A DNA stretch of 64,000 nucleotides, from contig CM045729.1 in NCBI GenBank assembly GCA_024760905.1, positions 47,047,080 to 47,111,079 of the forward strand, written 5' to 3'. Made by a program: the position numbers and the translations under genes. Under the pieces are notes generated by a model that saw nothing but the letters and a program-made list of their open reading frames with translations, was not told the DNA's origin and ran no database searches. How positions within the stretch are numbered: position 1 is the stretch's first letter; each line of letters starts with the position of its first letter. The stretch comes from Plotosus lineatus. Lineage: Eukaryota > Chordata > Actinopteri > Siluriformes > Plotosidae. Shown here in pieces: positions 41,923 through 53,321 of the stretch.

Positions 41923-43525
41923 CAGAGAGAACAATGTTGTTGACTCGGCATTGGATGCCATCGAACCTCTACCTATCATGGAGGACTTAGACACCAAACC
42001 AACACTGGAAGAACTCAGCAAGGCTATCAACAGCTTGTCCTGCAGCAAAGCGCCTGGAACAGATGGCATCCCTCATGAGCTCATCAAGCGCTGCAAGTCT
42101 GCCCTCCTGCAGCCACTACAATACACTGTTTGCCAGTGCTGGCGTGAAGGCAGCGTTCCTCAAGACATGAAAAATGCCGAAATCGTTACCCTGTATAAGA
42201 ACAAAGGGGACAGGAACGACTGTAACAACTATAGAGGCGTCTCTCTCTCTCCCTCTCTCTCTTGAGCATTGTAGGCAAAGTGTACACTTGTGTCTTGCTC
42301 GCGTGACTCCAGCAACTGGCTGAACGTGTCTATCTTGAATCCCAATGCGGTTTCGCTCAGAACACTCAACAGTGGACAGGATTTTCTTCATTCACCAACT
42401 CCAGGAGAAATGCAGGGAACAACAGAAACCCCTCTACATTGCCTTCATTGATCTAACCAAGGCATTTGACCTGGTTAGCTGGGATGGGCTTTTCAACATC
42501 CTCCTGAAGATCGGATGGCCCCCGAATCTGCACAGTATGATTAGATCTTTCCATGATGACATGAAATCAACCATTCAGTACAAGGGCTGCATGTCAGAAC
42601 CTTTCAACATCAAGAGCGGTGTGAAGCAAGGCTGCATCCTTGCCCCAACACTCTTTGGTATCTTCTCCCTCCTTCTTAAACATGCCTTTGGGACCTCAAC
42701 CGAAGGAGTGTACATGCATACAAGACCAGATGGCAAACTGTAAAGCATCGCAAGACTCAGAGCAAAGACCAAGGTCCACGAAACCACTATAAGAGACTTG
42801 CTCTTTGCAGACGATGCAGCCATCACTGCACACACAGAATATGACCTGCAGCAACTGATGAACCGATTCTCTCATGCTTGCCGTGACTTCGGGCTGACCA
42901 TCAGCTTAAAAAAAGACCAACGTGCAGGGTCAGGACGTGGATACACCACCTCTTATCACCATTAACAACTATCAACTGGACGTGGTCCATGATTTCACCT
43001 ACCTGGGCTCCACCGTCACAGACAACCTGTCCTTTGACGGCGAGTTAAGAGTATCGGCAAGGCTTCAACGACACTGGGGAGATTAGCCATTCGTGTCTGG
43101 GAGAACCCCAAGCTGACTACCAAAACCAAGATGGCTGTCTATAATGCCTGCGTTGTTAGCACCCTCCTATATGGGAGCGAGGCATGGACAACCTACAGCA
43201 AGCAAGAGCGGAAGCTAAATAGTTTCCACCTGCGAAGCCTCTGCCGTATCCTCAGCATCAGATGGAGAGATAGGGTGCCCAACATCAAGGTCTTAGACTG
43301 CACCGGTCACCCCACCATGTACACACTATTCAGACAGTGCAGAATGTGCTGGATTGGCCACATGTGCCGCATGGAGGATGGTAGAATACCTAAGGACATC
43401 CTCTTTGGAGAACTTGCCATGGGCAAACGACCTCTTAGCCACCCACAGCTGAAGTACAAGGACGTGTGCAATCGAGATATGAAAGCCTTGGAAATCGACC
43501 CCGAGAGCTGGGAAGACATTGCGGC

Positions 43526-43527
<2 letters not shown>

Positions 43528-43588
<61 letters not shown>
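43528..43588. repeat. (TA)n-(CA)n microsatellite
   Basis: TA repeats then CA repeats between LINE-Q and the B1 transposon. Confidence 0.95.
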
Positions 43589-44384
43589 GTGGTACCTCAC
43601 TTTACAAAATTAATCCGTTCCAGCGCATTTTTCATAAATTGAACCGCATTTTACATGATTCGTTCCAACGCTCCCAATAATACCCCCTAAAACCTTTAAA
43701 AATTATAAAAGTATACCTTTTAAGACCTCCTTCTACTTCAATATCGTACCGATGGTATACAGGTTTGGCCATATTCCTTTGTGATATCACTCGAGCCCAT
43801 TTCTTCTTCTCACTCGCACCGAAAAATCACACGCGCGCGTGTGTGCGTGTGTTGACCATGTCTTCATAGCAGACTTATAATCTTACAAATGTTTATGGAA
43901 GGCTAAAAGCCTGAGTCAAGAAATAAAGCATGAAACAACAGTAACTCTGTCCTTTACACGAAAAGCATTATGGTAGATGCAGCTCCATAATAGCCAATGG
44001 GAGGGAGCTGCGTCATCCCTCCTAGCCAATGGGAGGCCAGCAGGGCAGGATATTGGGAGATAGCCAATAAGGGGGAGCTGCGTCATCCCTCCTAGCCAAT
44101 GGGAGGCCAGCAGGGCGGGATGGTGAGAGATAGGCAATGGGAGGTAGCTAAGTCATCTCTCCTAGCCAATGGGAGGCCAGCGGGAAGGGATGTTTGAATG
44201 TCATTGATGGGAGATCAGTTCGTGCATTGTTTGAATGGCACATTTTAATGTTTGAATGGCGCGTTTGAATTTTTAAGATGCCGCTTTCGTAACGTTAAAC
44301 TTATTTCGTATCCAGAGACAAAAATTTTAGGAAAATGCGTTTCGTGACCTGCAGGTGAGACTTTCGTAAAGTGAGGTACCACTG
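43587..44384 (+). mobile_element. Family-B TA-target transposon (B1)
   Basis: Inverted ends CAGTGGTACCTCACTTTAC and GTAAAGTGAGGTACCACTG are perfect over 19 bases. Inside: ATTAATCCGTTCCAGCGC at the left, an alternating CG/TG run (GCGCGCGTGTGTGCG), and a 70-base tandem block. No transposase. The length is 798 bases, almost the same as B2 (794). Confidence 0.9.
43992..44201. repeat. 70-bp tandem repeat, three units, inside B1
   Basis: Units at 43992-44061, 44062-44131 and 44132-44201. Each begins with AGCCAATGGGAGG or a variant, then GAGCTGCGTCATCCCTCC, and repeats AGCCAATGGGAGGCCAGC in its second half. Each unit carries two CCAAT motifs and one CRE-like TGCGTCA. The B2 copy has only one decayed unit. 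Confidence 0.92.
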
Positions 44385-44393
44385 TCAAGTTCC

Positions 44394-44610
44394 AGCCATG
44401 TCTCTCACTGTCTATAGGGGGTGGCATGTAAAAGAACAGTTGCTGACTTTCATGAAGAGTAGGCTGCATAGCTGTCAGCGTGTTTCTGCCCTGCTATGAC
44501 CTGGCAAACTGTCCAGGGTGTATTTTGCCCTCGCCTAGAGTCAGGTGAGATGGCCGCCAGCGTCCCTGCAACTGTAATTAGGATTAAGCAGTTCAAAAAA
44601 TGAATGAATT
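44394..44610 (+). mobile_element. SINE-Y with L2-like tail (Y9), 5' truncated
   Basis: Starts at CCATGTCTCTCACTGTCTAT in the Y body, then the hinge (GTCAGCGTGTTTCTGCCCTG), L2-like tail (CTGTCCAGGGTGTATTTTGC) and an AATGAATGAATT end. Confidence 0.88.
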
Positions 44611-45068
44611 AATAGATCCAGTGATAAAAAAAAGCAACAACAAATCTTTCTTCAAAATAGTGTGTGGACAGAAATTGACTTTTTTGTTACTTATGTTTCA
44701 TACCATGTTATTTCCAGAGTATCAGCTCAAAATGCAAATCGCATTTTTCTTACTTTGTGGAATTTACATTTCGTGCATAAACAGTGGTATCCATGCCAGT
44801 TATATATGGAACAGACCCATATTTCCTGTGAGTGGTGAGGTTCCATGTTACAATATTCACGGTACAATTAAGTTCCTGCTGAAGTGTATTTATTTCCACA
44901 CATAGTCAAGTGTTAATTAATTCACCATTTCCTTTCGGCTTTTCTCCTTTTATAATGGTATGAATTTTGTGTCCATACATCAATAAATCTGAACATGAAT
45001 TTCATGTTACGATGTATTAATTTTTGTTGCTTAAAAAAATAGTTATGTGCATGAAGTAGTTCTCTCAC
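44611..45068. other. AT-rich unique sequence, nothing recognised
   Basis: No repeat or gene identified. Confidence 0.4.
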
Positions 45069-45070
45069 AC

Positions 45071-45169
<99 letters not shown>

Positions 45170-45211
45170 AGATCTCTTTATTTATTTATATATTTATATA
45201 TATATATATAT

Positions 45212-45246
<35 letters not shown>

Positions 45247-45248
45247 TA
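45069..45248. repeat. Compound (CA)n/(TA)n microsatellite tract
   Basis: CA, then about 80 bases of TA, an AT-rich interval, then TA and CA again up to the end of A4. Confidence 0.95.
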
Positions 45249-45714
45249 CAGGGATCCTTCACTTTCAATGATTAATAGGGACTGAGACCCCCACAACTGA
45301 CAATTTTTGCGAAATAGGATCGAAACCCCCCCCGACTGACGTATATGTACATGTATATAATATCAAAAATACATATTCAACGCTAATGCTTATAATAACA
45401 ATTAGACATTCAAAAATAATGCATAGGATGTAAATAAAATATAAAGACACACACATATAGATGCATGCGTGCACACGCAGATGCGCACCTTAAGTAAGTA
45501 GTTTTGTTGGGGTTTTTTAGGTTGGGTTTTTTGTTTTTGTTTGTTTGGGTGGGTTTTTTTTTTTGCATAATTGGCCTTATTTTACGGCATTTTCCTTAAT
45601 GTTTCCCTATTTTTCCTTAATTTCCATTATTTTCTGTTTCAATTAATATTTTTGAAAGACACAGGATGCACTGAAGCCGCAGAAACTGAAGCACGAATTA
45701 GCGAGGGATCACTG
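45249..45714 (+). mobile_element. Family-A transposon (A4)
   Basis: The left end is CAGGGATCCTTCACTTTC after a TA, and the right end is TTAGCGAGGGATCACTG before a TA. It is collinear with A1, including ATTGGCCTTATTTTACGG and GGATGCACTGAAGCCGC. Confidence 0.85.
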
Positions 45715-46012
45715 TATATGAAGATATGATGGAGATAAATGGCATTCTAGTTTTAAAGAGAAGAGAGTGTTAGTATTTGTCCCCTCAACAGTGCTTTACA
45801 CAAAAAGCCAATTATATGCATTAAATTCATATATTATCTTGAGTAGATTAGCAATCTAACTCCACATATATTCAACTACTGTTAAAAACATGACATAAGA
45901 GCTGCAACAATATCTGATTGTAAAAGCACTTTATAAATAAAATGTAACTGAATTGAATCAAGAATAACTGTTGCTTTTTTGGCCAGTGAGGAAGTTGAAG
46001 AGAAGACTCCTA
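45715..46012. other. Unique sequence, nothing recognised
   Basis: AT-rich, ends with TTTATAAATAAAATGTAACTG, which could be the end of an unlisted LINE 3' UTR. No further support. Confidence 0.35.
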
Positions 46013-46030
46013 AACACACACACACACACA

Positions 46031-46066
<36 letters not shown>

Positions 46067-46067
46067 G
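46013..46067. repeat. (CA)n microsatellite
   Basis: About 54 bases of CA with a TA interruption. Confidence 0.95.
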
Positions 46068-47189
46068 CTTGCCAAAGCCAGTGCCAACTACTCATCAGAC
46101 CACAGCATCCCGCACATAATCACACACAGCAGGTGCAGCCCATCACACTAGGGACTCTTTCTACGACTAAATGCATTACATCATGCCATAGAGGATTCAT
46201 TCATACAGCTCCACTGAACAGGGATAATCTCATTGTACAGCTCCAGGTAGGCCAATCGGTGTTATTCATACTTAGAGCAGCAGTAAACTCGTGTCACTAT
46301 TCTCTCTCTACAGGAACACAGCAGCCAACAGTGAGGTCCTGATGGCGAACAAGCGGAACATTACAGTTTATATCAATTTTTTACTTTCATATTTATATTA
46401 ACATTTAGGAATTTGTAAAGAGCACATTATGGAATCTAGAGACACTTACAAAACATGTGATGAAGAAAAGGCAGCGTGATACTGAGTGGTTAAAAGTTAC
46501 ATACGTATTCCTACCTTTTAGAGATTATCAATCATAATTTTAAAATAGTCAGACTAAAGTTGCTAACATATTTAATGGCATGGCACATAAACAAAAAAAA
46601 AAGTGAATTTCTGAAAACAATTGCCCTCTGACTATGAAAAAATCTACTACTAATTTCTACTCGTAAACCAGGGAACATCTCAACCCTGAGATCAGAAAGT
46701 AGCATCTGTGAACAAGGCAGAACAGATGATCACAGCACATGAAGTATCATATCTTTAAATGAGTTGTGCGATTATGCAAATATTTTAAAACAATTATTTG
46801 ACATATTTGCATTGAAAAATCTATTTCACTGCCTATATAGGTGTTTTTTTTTTTTTTTTTTTTTTGGGGGGGGGGTATACATGCCTCATGATAGTTTGCT
46901 GGCTAGTGGGTTGCAGACAAAACCAGACATTGAGATGTCTTCGGGCTTTCTTCCGCCAAGAAATTAAAAGTGGTATTATTTCCAAGGTCTGAAATCCCAC
47001 TTCTGAAGTTAATCAAGTACAGAATAATACATTGTCATCTATAACTATATACTGATTAGGAGAAACCATAAATACGCCATGTAGTACCCTAGAGCAAAGG
47101 GTTTATGTTTCAGACACGGAAGGGTGCTAGTAAACTTAGAAGACAGTATATGAAGGCCAAGAATGATCAATCTTATCAATTTATCTTAT
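46068..47189. other. Unique sequence with a T-run/G-run at 46842-46875
   Basis: A T-run followed directly by a G-run. No gene or repeat family recognised. Confidence 0.4.
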
Positions 47190-47335
47190 CTTATAACACA
47201 CATTTGTGTGTTGCCCTGTGATGCACTGGTGAGCTGTTCAGGATGTGTCCTGCTTTAACCAACATTTGGCTGAGATGGGCTCCAGCCTCCCTGTGACCCT
47301 ACTAGAAATAAGCTGTTTGCCAACTGAATGGTTTA
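47190..47335 (+). repeat. V-SINE 3' half (V9)
   Basis: TTGTGTGTTGCCCTGTGATG, then an L2-like tail (TGGTGAGCTGTTCAGGATGT, TGGCTGAGATGGGCTCCAGC). Confidence 0.75.
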
Positions 47336-47454
47336 TAATTCAAAAAAGGTTTATAAAAAATAATTTCAGACACAAGTGACACATCAAGGTCAATGTCAAT
47401 AAAATGTACTGTACATTGTAATCAAATACTCCTATGATTGTATGGACATTTGAA

Positions 47455-47455
47455 T

Positions 47456-47511
<56 letters not shown>

Positions 47512-47532
47512 ACACACATACACACACACACA
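47455..47532. repeat. (CA)n microsatellite
   Basis: About 78 bases of CA with rare TA interruptions. Confidence 0.96.
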
Positions 47533-47639
47533 GAGCAGTGCTGTTTAAGCTTTGGTCTGGAGCAGGGGGGAGGGATGTAAGGATTCTGGGCCCATGGGGC
47601 CCACCGCTTTTGTCCCAGTCTGCCTTGCTGCTTTTAGGG

Positions 47640-47690
47640 GTCAGCAGGAAGAACAGCAGGAAGAACAGCAGGAAGAACAGCAGGAAGCAG
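47640..47690. repeat. 12-bp minisatellite, about four units
   Basis: CAGGAAGAACAG repeated about four times. An open frame across it (RKNSRKNS) is repeat-derived. Confidence 0.92.
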
Positions 47691-48445
47691 GAGATGAGAG
47701 AGATTAATAACCCATAAACTCTCACCAAGAGAATGAGCTCGGTTTATCTACATGTGGTACAATAAGGACTGAAATAATAAGACATGAAAAAACATGATGG
47801 AGAAAAGAAGAATCAAGGAGTCAAAATGCAAGAGAACATTTAATCAGAAAAAAATGTTAACGAAAAGTATTACACAGTAATCTAATGCTAAATATCCTAG
47901 TATAGGATACTTAGTGCCAGATTTACTTCAGGAAGTTTGGGTTAAGTTCAAAAAATTTGGAAGGCAATCTGTGGATAAAACAGATTACACCAATGTACAC
48001 TTGCTTCTTTTTCATTCCTTTGTCTGTAGTAAAGGGTTTGATGTGTTCAGTATGAAGCTGATGCACCGTATCAAATCATCTTGAACTGAACAAGGTGTGC
48101 TAGATTAGAGAAAACAAGAGTTGTGTGTTCTTCCAAAATACTGTAAGCTTCAAACTAATAATAATCACTCAGGACCTTTCAGTTTTATTCTGTACACATA
48201 ACGCCTACAGAGAAATTCACAATCGCCCCAAAAAAAGTTTTCAGGGACATGAAAAAATGTACAGAAAACCTGTGCTTTTTTGTTTTTCATGTAATGAGCT
48301 GATATTTCCTCCAGTTCTGGACTCCAGACAGAGCAAGAGAAAATGAACTGACATTTCTTTGAACATATCATGTCTGGTACAGTTACTAACACTTTGATTC
48401 ATCCAGATAAGCCACAGTAATTACTAATCAATTTATGGAAAATGA

Positions 48446-48448
<3 letters not shown>
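47691..48448. other. Unique sequence, nothing recognised
   Basis: No repeat or gene identified. Confidence 0.4.

Positions 48449-48484
<36 letters not shown>
48449..48484. repeat. (CT)n microsatellite
   Basis: About 36 bases of CT at the 5' edge of V10. Confidence 0.95.
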
Positions 48485-48488
<4 letters not shown>

Positions 48489-48669
48489 GGTGTATAGGTT
48501 AGCCTCACAGCAAGATGGTCAAGTGCCAGGCTCAGTGAGGGCTTTTCAATGTTCTAACCATGCTTGCGTGGGTTTTCTCCAGGTACTCCAATTTCTTTCC
48601 ACTGTCCAAAACATGCACATTAGGCTGATTGGCTGTTCCAAATTGCCCCCGGTGTGAGTGCAATTGTGA

Positions 48670-48717
<48 letters not shown>

Positions 48718-48848
48718 GGCCCTGCAATAGACCAACAGGCTGTTCAGAATGTACCCCACCTTCCCCCAGACTAGGCTGAGATAGACTTTAGCCTCCCTAT
48801 GACCCTAGGAGGATTAAGTAGTTTGGCAAATAATTGAATGAATGAATG
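48485..48848 (+). repeat. V-SINE, nearly full length with internal (GT)n (V10)
   Basis: Head remnant (GGTTAGCCTCACAGCAAGAT), central block (GCTTGCGTGGGTTTTCTCC, AAACATGCACATTAGGCTGA), a GT run at 48675-48715, then an L2-like tail (GGCTGTTCAGAATGTACCCC, GGAGGATTAAGTAG) and an AATGAATGAATG end. Confidence 0.85.
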
Positions 48849-49461
48849 CTGTACATGGGAAAAGCACAATCTGATTGGTCTGCTCTCTAGAGATTAAAAA
48901 ACATTCTCCGGAAAGGATAAAGCTTTATTCAAAAAGGTTTGTCAAAGGCAGTTGAAGCAGGCAGCATCACTACTGGCATGATTTTAAAATGGAACAATAA
49001 TAATAATAATCATCATTATTGTGGTTCATTTTCATGTTGCTGCATAGTATATACTAAACCTTTGAATGAGTATAAAAAGGTGGGGTTCCAAAGCAGGGTT
49101 TACTTACGTTTCTGTTTAGTATATATTAAACTCTAAACATTCCAGAACTTCAGCAATACTTTGCCTTTGGGGCTATAACTGTTAACAGCATCTGCCTTTT
49201 ATTTTTGTTTGAAACACAGCAGGCTGCATTATGCAGACACACCTGATTCTAATTTTATGGCCTTGTGATAAATGTAAGGGTGTACACTTACTTTCCCCTG
49301 TAACTGTTACTGATCTGTTTTTATTTATTTAAATTAGGAAAATTATTCACTTACTCACCATCTCGCATTCATTAGGCCACTTTTGTGGTTTCTGCTGCAA
49401 TATAGAGTTTTACCATAGATCATTGCAAGCATCCTAAAGAACCTGTTCTCAAGGACATCCA
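48849..49461. other. Unique sequence, nothing recognised
   Basis: No gene. An AATAATAATAATAATC run is at 48973. The stretch 49140-49310 could be a decayed repeat of unknown type. Confidence 0.35.
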
Positions 49462-49562
49462 TCCATTCCCACTCACATTCACACCTATGGGCAATTCAGA
49501 ATAGCCAATTATCCTAATGTGCCTGTCTTTGAACCGGAAAGGAAATCCATGCAAACATGCTT
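49462..49562 (-). repeat. V-SINE body fragment, antisense (V11)
   Basis: Minus-strand text with GCATGGATTTCC, CACATTAGGATAATTGGC and GCCCATAGGTGTGAATGTGA, about 100 bases. Confidence 0.65.
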
Positions 49563-50184
49563 TTGTTTCTCTTCACTGCATCAACAATGATGAAATGTTT
49601 GCTTGATATATTATGTTGGCAATTTTTTTTTTTTTTTTAATTACCAATTCTCATGGGATGTACTTTAATATTGCATGACTATGTTAAAGCAGAGACACAT
49701 GCTATTGTTGAATTCAACAAAATAGCATCAAACTTAAAAAAAGGTTGAGATGATTTTGCTTTCAACATGAATCAGACTTTATTTATTGTCCTGACCTTTT
49801 CTGTTCTGTGAAATGATTTAGAATATCTCTTATCTAGCCACAAAAAAAATCAGCAACTACATAAGAAACCTTTAGTTTCAGTGCCTTAATAGAAATTTGC
49901 TGCTCCTGCCTCTGACAAGAAATACAGGTCTTGGTGGATAAAGTATTTCTTATGAGGAAATAATAAAGAATCATAAAGAAAAATGAAACTACACAGAATT
50001 TAATCTCTAAAGGTCCATTAGTAGATTAGTGAATATTCTCTATATTCCTGGAACTACATATATTTTGATGTAATTACTGAATTGATCAGTATCAGGGATA
50101 GTTATTGTCCATAAATTATAATTAAGAAAAGAATAAACAGGTTTTGTAGTGTTTAACCTATTGACAAACGACAATACTGGAAAT
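49563..50184. other. AT-rich unique sequence, nothing recognised
   Basis: No repeat or gene identified. Confidence 0.4.
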
Positions 50185-50467
50185 GCCTTCATTCGTTTTA
50201 TAAACTGCTTAATCCTAATTAGGTTTGGGAGAGGCTGGCACCCAGCTCACCTGGCTCTGGGTGAGTTGAGCTGTCCAGAGTGAACCCAATGGCAAACTAA
50301 TGGTTCTTTTAAATGCCTCTCATCACAGAAAGTAAACGACATGGTTGTCCATTAATAACTCAGTCCGCTGCACTGAGGGGCACCAGTGACAGCATGATGA
50401 TAGTGCCATTGAACCTCTGACCTTCGGATCAAGCCAGCACCTTAACCACTTCACCACCACTGCCCTA
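50185..50467 (-). mobile_element. SINE-Y with L2-like tail (Y10), antisense
   Basis: On the minus strand it has the head (GGGCAGTGGTGGTGAAGTGG), body, and L2-like tail to CCTAATTAGGATTAAGC. The hinge region between body and tail is deleted, and the copy is more diverged than Y7 or Y8. Confidence 0.82.
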
Positions 50468-50509
50468 CTGGAAACTGTAGTTTAACTAATTCCCTCAGTA
50501 CTTGTCGTA

Positions 50510-50787
50510 ATAGGTAAATGTAAAGTCTGTTGGGCTTTTTACACCCAGTCTTCTGGCTCCCAGTTTCTGTAGCGTGAAGTGACTAGAGTGCAACTCCTCC
50601 TGGAAGAGATGCTAGTTCATCACAGGTTACTTTCCCAATATTTTTTACTGGTACCCATTAAAACTGCTGGGTGGGCAGAGGCTATCTTGTGCTTGAGACC
50701 TTGTAAAGGGTCTTGACATGGTGAGGGTTAAAGAGGGATTCAAGCCCACAACCTCTCAACACCCTAACCAGTACATCACTGGCCCCA
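50510..50787 (-). repeat. SINE-X, uninterrupted copy (X2), antisense
   Basis: Minus-strand order is GGGGCCAGTGATGTACTGGT, a B-box-like GGGCTTGAATCCC, GGTCTCAAGCACAAGATAGC, AATGGGTACCAGTAAAAAAT, GTAACCTGTGATGAACTAGC, GAGGAGTTGCACTCTAGTCA and a TGTAAAAAGCCCAACAGACT end. It shows the contiguous order that the Tc1 insertion has broken in X1. Confidence 0.85.
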
Positions 50788-51428
50788 CACATATCGAAGT
50801 CATCCCCACAATGTCCTAAATGCATATATTTTAATCTTTATACAGCATCTCACTGTCCTGACCATCGTTGATTTCTCATTATACATTCTTCATACACAGA
50901 GCGACCATGTAGTCAGCCACCACTAGGAAACCACAACTTGAAGAACTTGAAGTTGTGATTGCTTCAGTCCAGTATGAGTGCTTCAGTTTGTAGATGTATG
51001 TAGAAGGAGAGCAGAAAGGTGTTTTGGAGAAAGCATGAGAAAGAACAGATGGCTCAAAGAAATGCCTTCAAGAATTTGGAACTTGACATTAATACATTGC
51101 TTCCAGTTCAGCAGCTGCTGTTTGCAGTAATATAAAGAGCAGAGCTGAGGATGCAGGTACTGCATAGCTTAACTAAATATGGCTAAGGAATGGTAAGTGT
51201 TCCTTTATACGATCCTTTATTTTTGGCAAATTAAACTAAAGGTTATAACTCACAATTTACAATCCTGGACATTGGTAACAAAAAGTTCAGTTGACTCAGT
51301 CATTTAAAGAACATTCAATTCCTCAGCCTTAAAAAACCTCTTGGGTTGGTCCATTATCACTGTGAACTGCCTTCCTATCAGTTTTGAGAAATGTAACTGA
51401 ATCTGATCAAAAAGCATAGCTGTATATA
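50788..51428. other. Unique sequence, nothing recognised
   Basis: No repeat or supported gene. Confidence 0.4.
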
Positions 51429-52295
51429 CAGATGCTCCCAGACTTACGTTCATCTGTTTTACGTTTTTTCGATTTTAGAAGTACCTACGTAGTACGCTAA
51501 TGTAATGACGCAATGACATAATGACACTGCGTCCATTGTTTACAAATGACAGGCTGAACATGACCCTCCTTCTTCCCAGTTCAGGTATATATATCAGTTA
51601 TATAGCGTGTTACCCTTGTGTTAAGACGTCGTCTCTGTGATCTTTGTGTTTACACTGTTTTGCGGACTTTTGTAACCATAAGCAAATATGATTGGTTCGA
51701 AGCGTAAGCCTACTAGCATGGGTGCAAGTCTCATACACAGAGATGAATTAACTATCTGCTCGGATCGGCGCAATCTACCATGCATACTCAGTTAAGCCAA
51801 GAAAGTTGTAAAATGAATGAAAACCCGAATCCAGGACAGAGAACTCTCTGCTCTGCTGATGATTCACATCAGTGCAGGCTGTGTTCTAAACGAGTTCAAC
51901 GGCACCCTTGTGCACTTGAAAGCCCAGAAGTGCATATAACCCACAGGAAGTACACTACTTTCGCAAGTACACTACTTTCGGTATTGAGCGCCTCACATAT
52001 TGTATGCGTTGATTGGCTGTTTTAAGCTTCATGTAAAGTGACTCGGTATAAATAAGTGACTTATTTGAAATTAATGTTGATATTATTTAATATATTTGAT
52101 ATTATTTTACAATGTTATGTTTATAATAATTAATTTAGGGGTGTTTTATGAGATACGGTAATGGTATTTATGGATGTATAGTACAGTATGAGCGTCATAT
52201 ATCACACGTCATACATCACTGTAACAACTTACGTTCACTTTCAACTTACGTTCGGCCATCCGGAACCAATTAAAAACGTAAGTCGGGGAGCATCT
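51429..52295 (+). mobile_element. Family-C transposon with a replaced middle (C3)
   Basis: The left end is CAGATGCTCCCAGACTTACG and the inverted right end is CGTAAGTCGGGGAGCATCT. It follows C1 up to GAAGCGTAAGCCTACTAG at 51716, including the first codons of the transposase (ATGATTGGTTCGAAGCGTAA). It then has 344 bases not present in C1 or C2 (51717-52060) and rejoins at TTATTTGAAATTAATGTTGA. Confidence 0.85.
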
Positions 52296-52913
52296 ATACT
52301 CCAGAATTCATCTTTATCCTCTTATCAGTGGTCACATCATCAATGAACACCATGACACTGATGCAGTGGTAGCCTGGAATATACATGCATGTCCACTATA
52401 TTTTCCCGTTTTGATGCAGTAAGCTCTGGATCACAAATCCCTTCATTTTTCCCTTCAAACTCTTTATATCCTACAGTTCAGGTACAACCAGAACAGGGCA
52501 AGTTTTCTAGCAAAGTCTAATCTGTCTTTTCTGTTTGTATCTTGAGCCCATCTTACCTTATATTTAATATTTTGCATTTATTCACAAGACTATATATTGC
52601 AATGCTTATGAAAACAGGGCACGAAATGGGACATTTGCAACTTCCTAGTATTACAAATAAAAAATAAATATTTTGCCAAAAATGCTTCTTAATCAAATAC
52701 CAAGAAGGGTATGCGAGTTCATATCATGAATCATCATACTGAGGTCAACTGTTTACATACTGAAGATCATCAGTCAACTTTTCAATCACTTTTGAGCCTC
52801 TAAAATTGGGGGCAATGTGTAAATGGCAAACAGAAAACAACCCATGTAATATTTTTCTTAGTTGCCTTGAATTAAAACTCAAAGTTTACACTTCAGTCGC
52901 ATCTTGACGAAGA
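52296..52913. other. Unique sequence, nothing recognised
   Basis: No repeat or gene identified. Confidence 0.4.
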
Positions 52914-52926
52914 CTTCTAAAAGTGT

Positions 52927-53278
52927 CTTCTTCTTTTTTTCCTTTCGGCTTTTCCCTTTCTCAGGGGTCCCCAAAGCGAGTCATCTGATTCGCATGTTTA
53001 ATTTGGCATAGGTTTTTATGTCAGATGCCCGTCCTGACACAACCCTTTAGCAAGGGGCAGAAACACTACTCTTACTAAACAGCTACTCTTTACAAAAGTC
53101 AGCAATGGTTCTTTTACATGCCTCTCACCATAGACAGTGAGAGACATGGCCAGCCTTTGATAACCCAGTTAGCTGCACTGGGGGGACAGTGACAACCTTG
53201 TATATAGTGGGACTCTAACCCTCAACCTTAGGATCAGCGATCCAGTGTCCTCTACCAGCAGACTACCACTACCACATT
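52927..53278 (-). mobile_element. SINE-Y with RTE tail (Y11), full length, antisense
   Basis: Minus-strand order: head (decayed GTGGTAGTGGTAGTCTGC), body, hinge, GGTTGTGTCAGGACGGGC, then GATGACTCGCTTTGGGGACC and CTGAGAAAGGGAAAAGCCG with a GAAGAAG end. The target CTTCTAAAAGTGT is duplicated at 52914-52926 and 53279-53291. Confidence 0.93.
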
Positions 53279-53321
53279 CTTCTAAAAGTGTGGTGTACAA
53301 AAAAAGGGGTGGTTACAAATA

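Larger units (their letters stand above)
39240..43528 (+). mobile_element. LINE-Q: nearly full-length APE-type LINE with two insertions
   Basis: A GC-rich 5' UTR (about 39240-39800) is followed by a broken endonuclease/reverse-transcriptase ORF, ending near 43528 at a TA/CA tract. Insertions are a SINE pair (40154-40710) and a LINE-K 3' UTR (41631-41922). Without them it is about 3.4 kb. It is an RTE- or CR1-like APE LINE by domain order. I am not sure of the clade. Confidence 0.85.
39783..43528 (+). pseudogene. LINE-Q endonuclease + reverse transcriptase ORF, broken
   Basis: The endonuclease starts near 39815 (a CCGCACCATGACCACCAAAC start region) with ALQETCLADSGRL and LISAYAPTLTS, is split by the SINE pair, and resumes with KEQLILLGDFNARVGANRDS (about 40775-40830), LDIIIVRRTS and HTCHTDHSLVCCKIH. 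The RT part has TLEELSKAINSLSCSKAPGT, HELIKRC, NCNNYRGVSL-like text, QEKCREQQKPLYIAFIDLTK (motif A about 42400-42460), GVKQGCILAPTLF (motif B about 42620) and LFADDAAITAHTEYDL (motif C about 42800). The C-terminus has LRSLCRILSIRWRDRVPNIK and MCWIGHMCRMEDGRIPKDIL (43220-43400). Frame breaks occur near 39850-39910, 41285, 41640-41940, 42240-42290, 42740, 42915 and 43060-43090. A CT run at 42241-42264 disrupts the NYRG motif region. The gene is dead. Confidence 0.85.
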
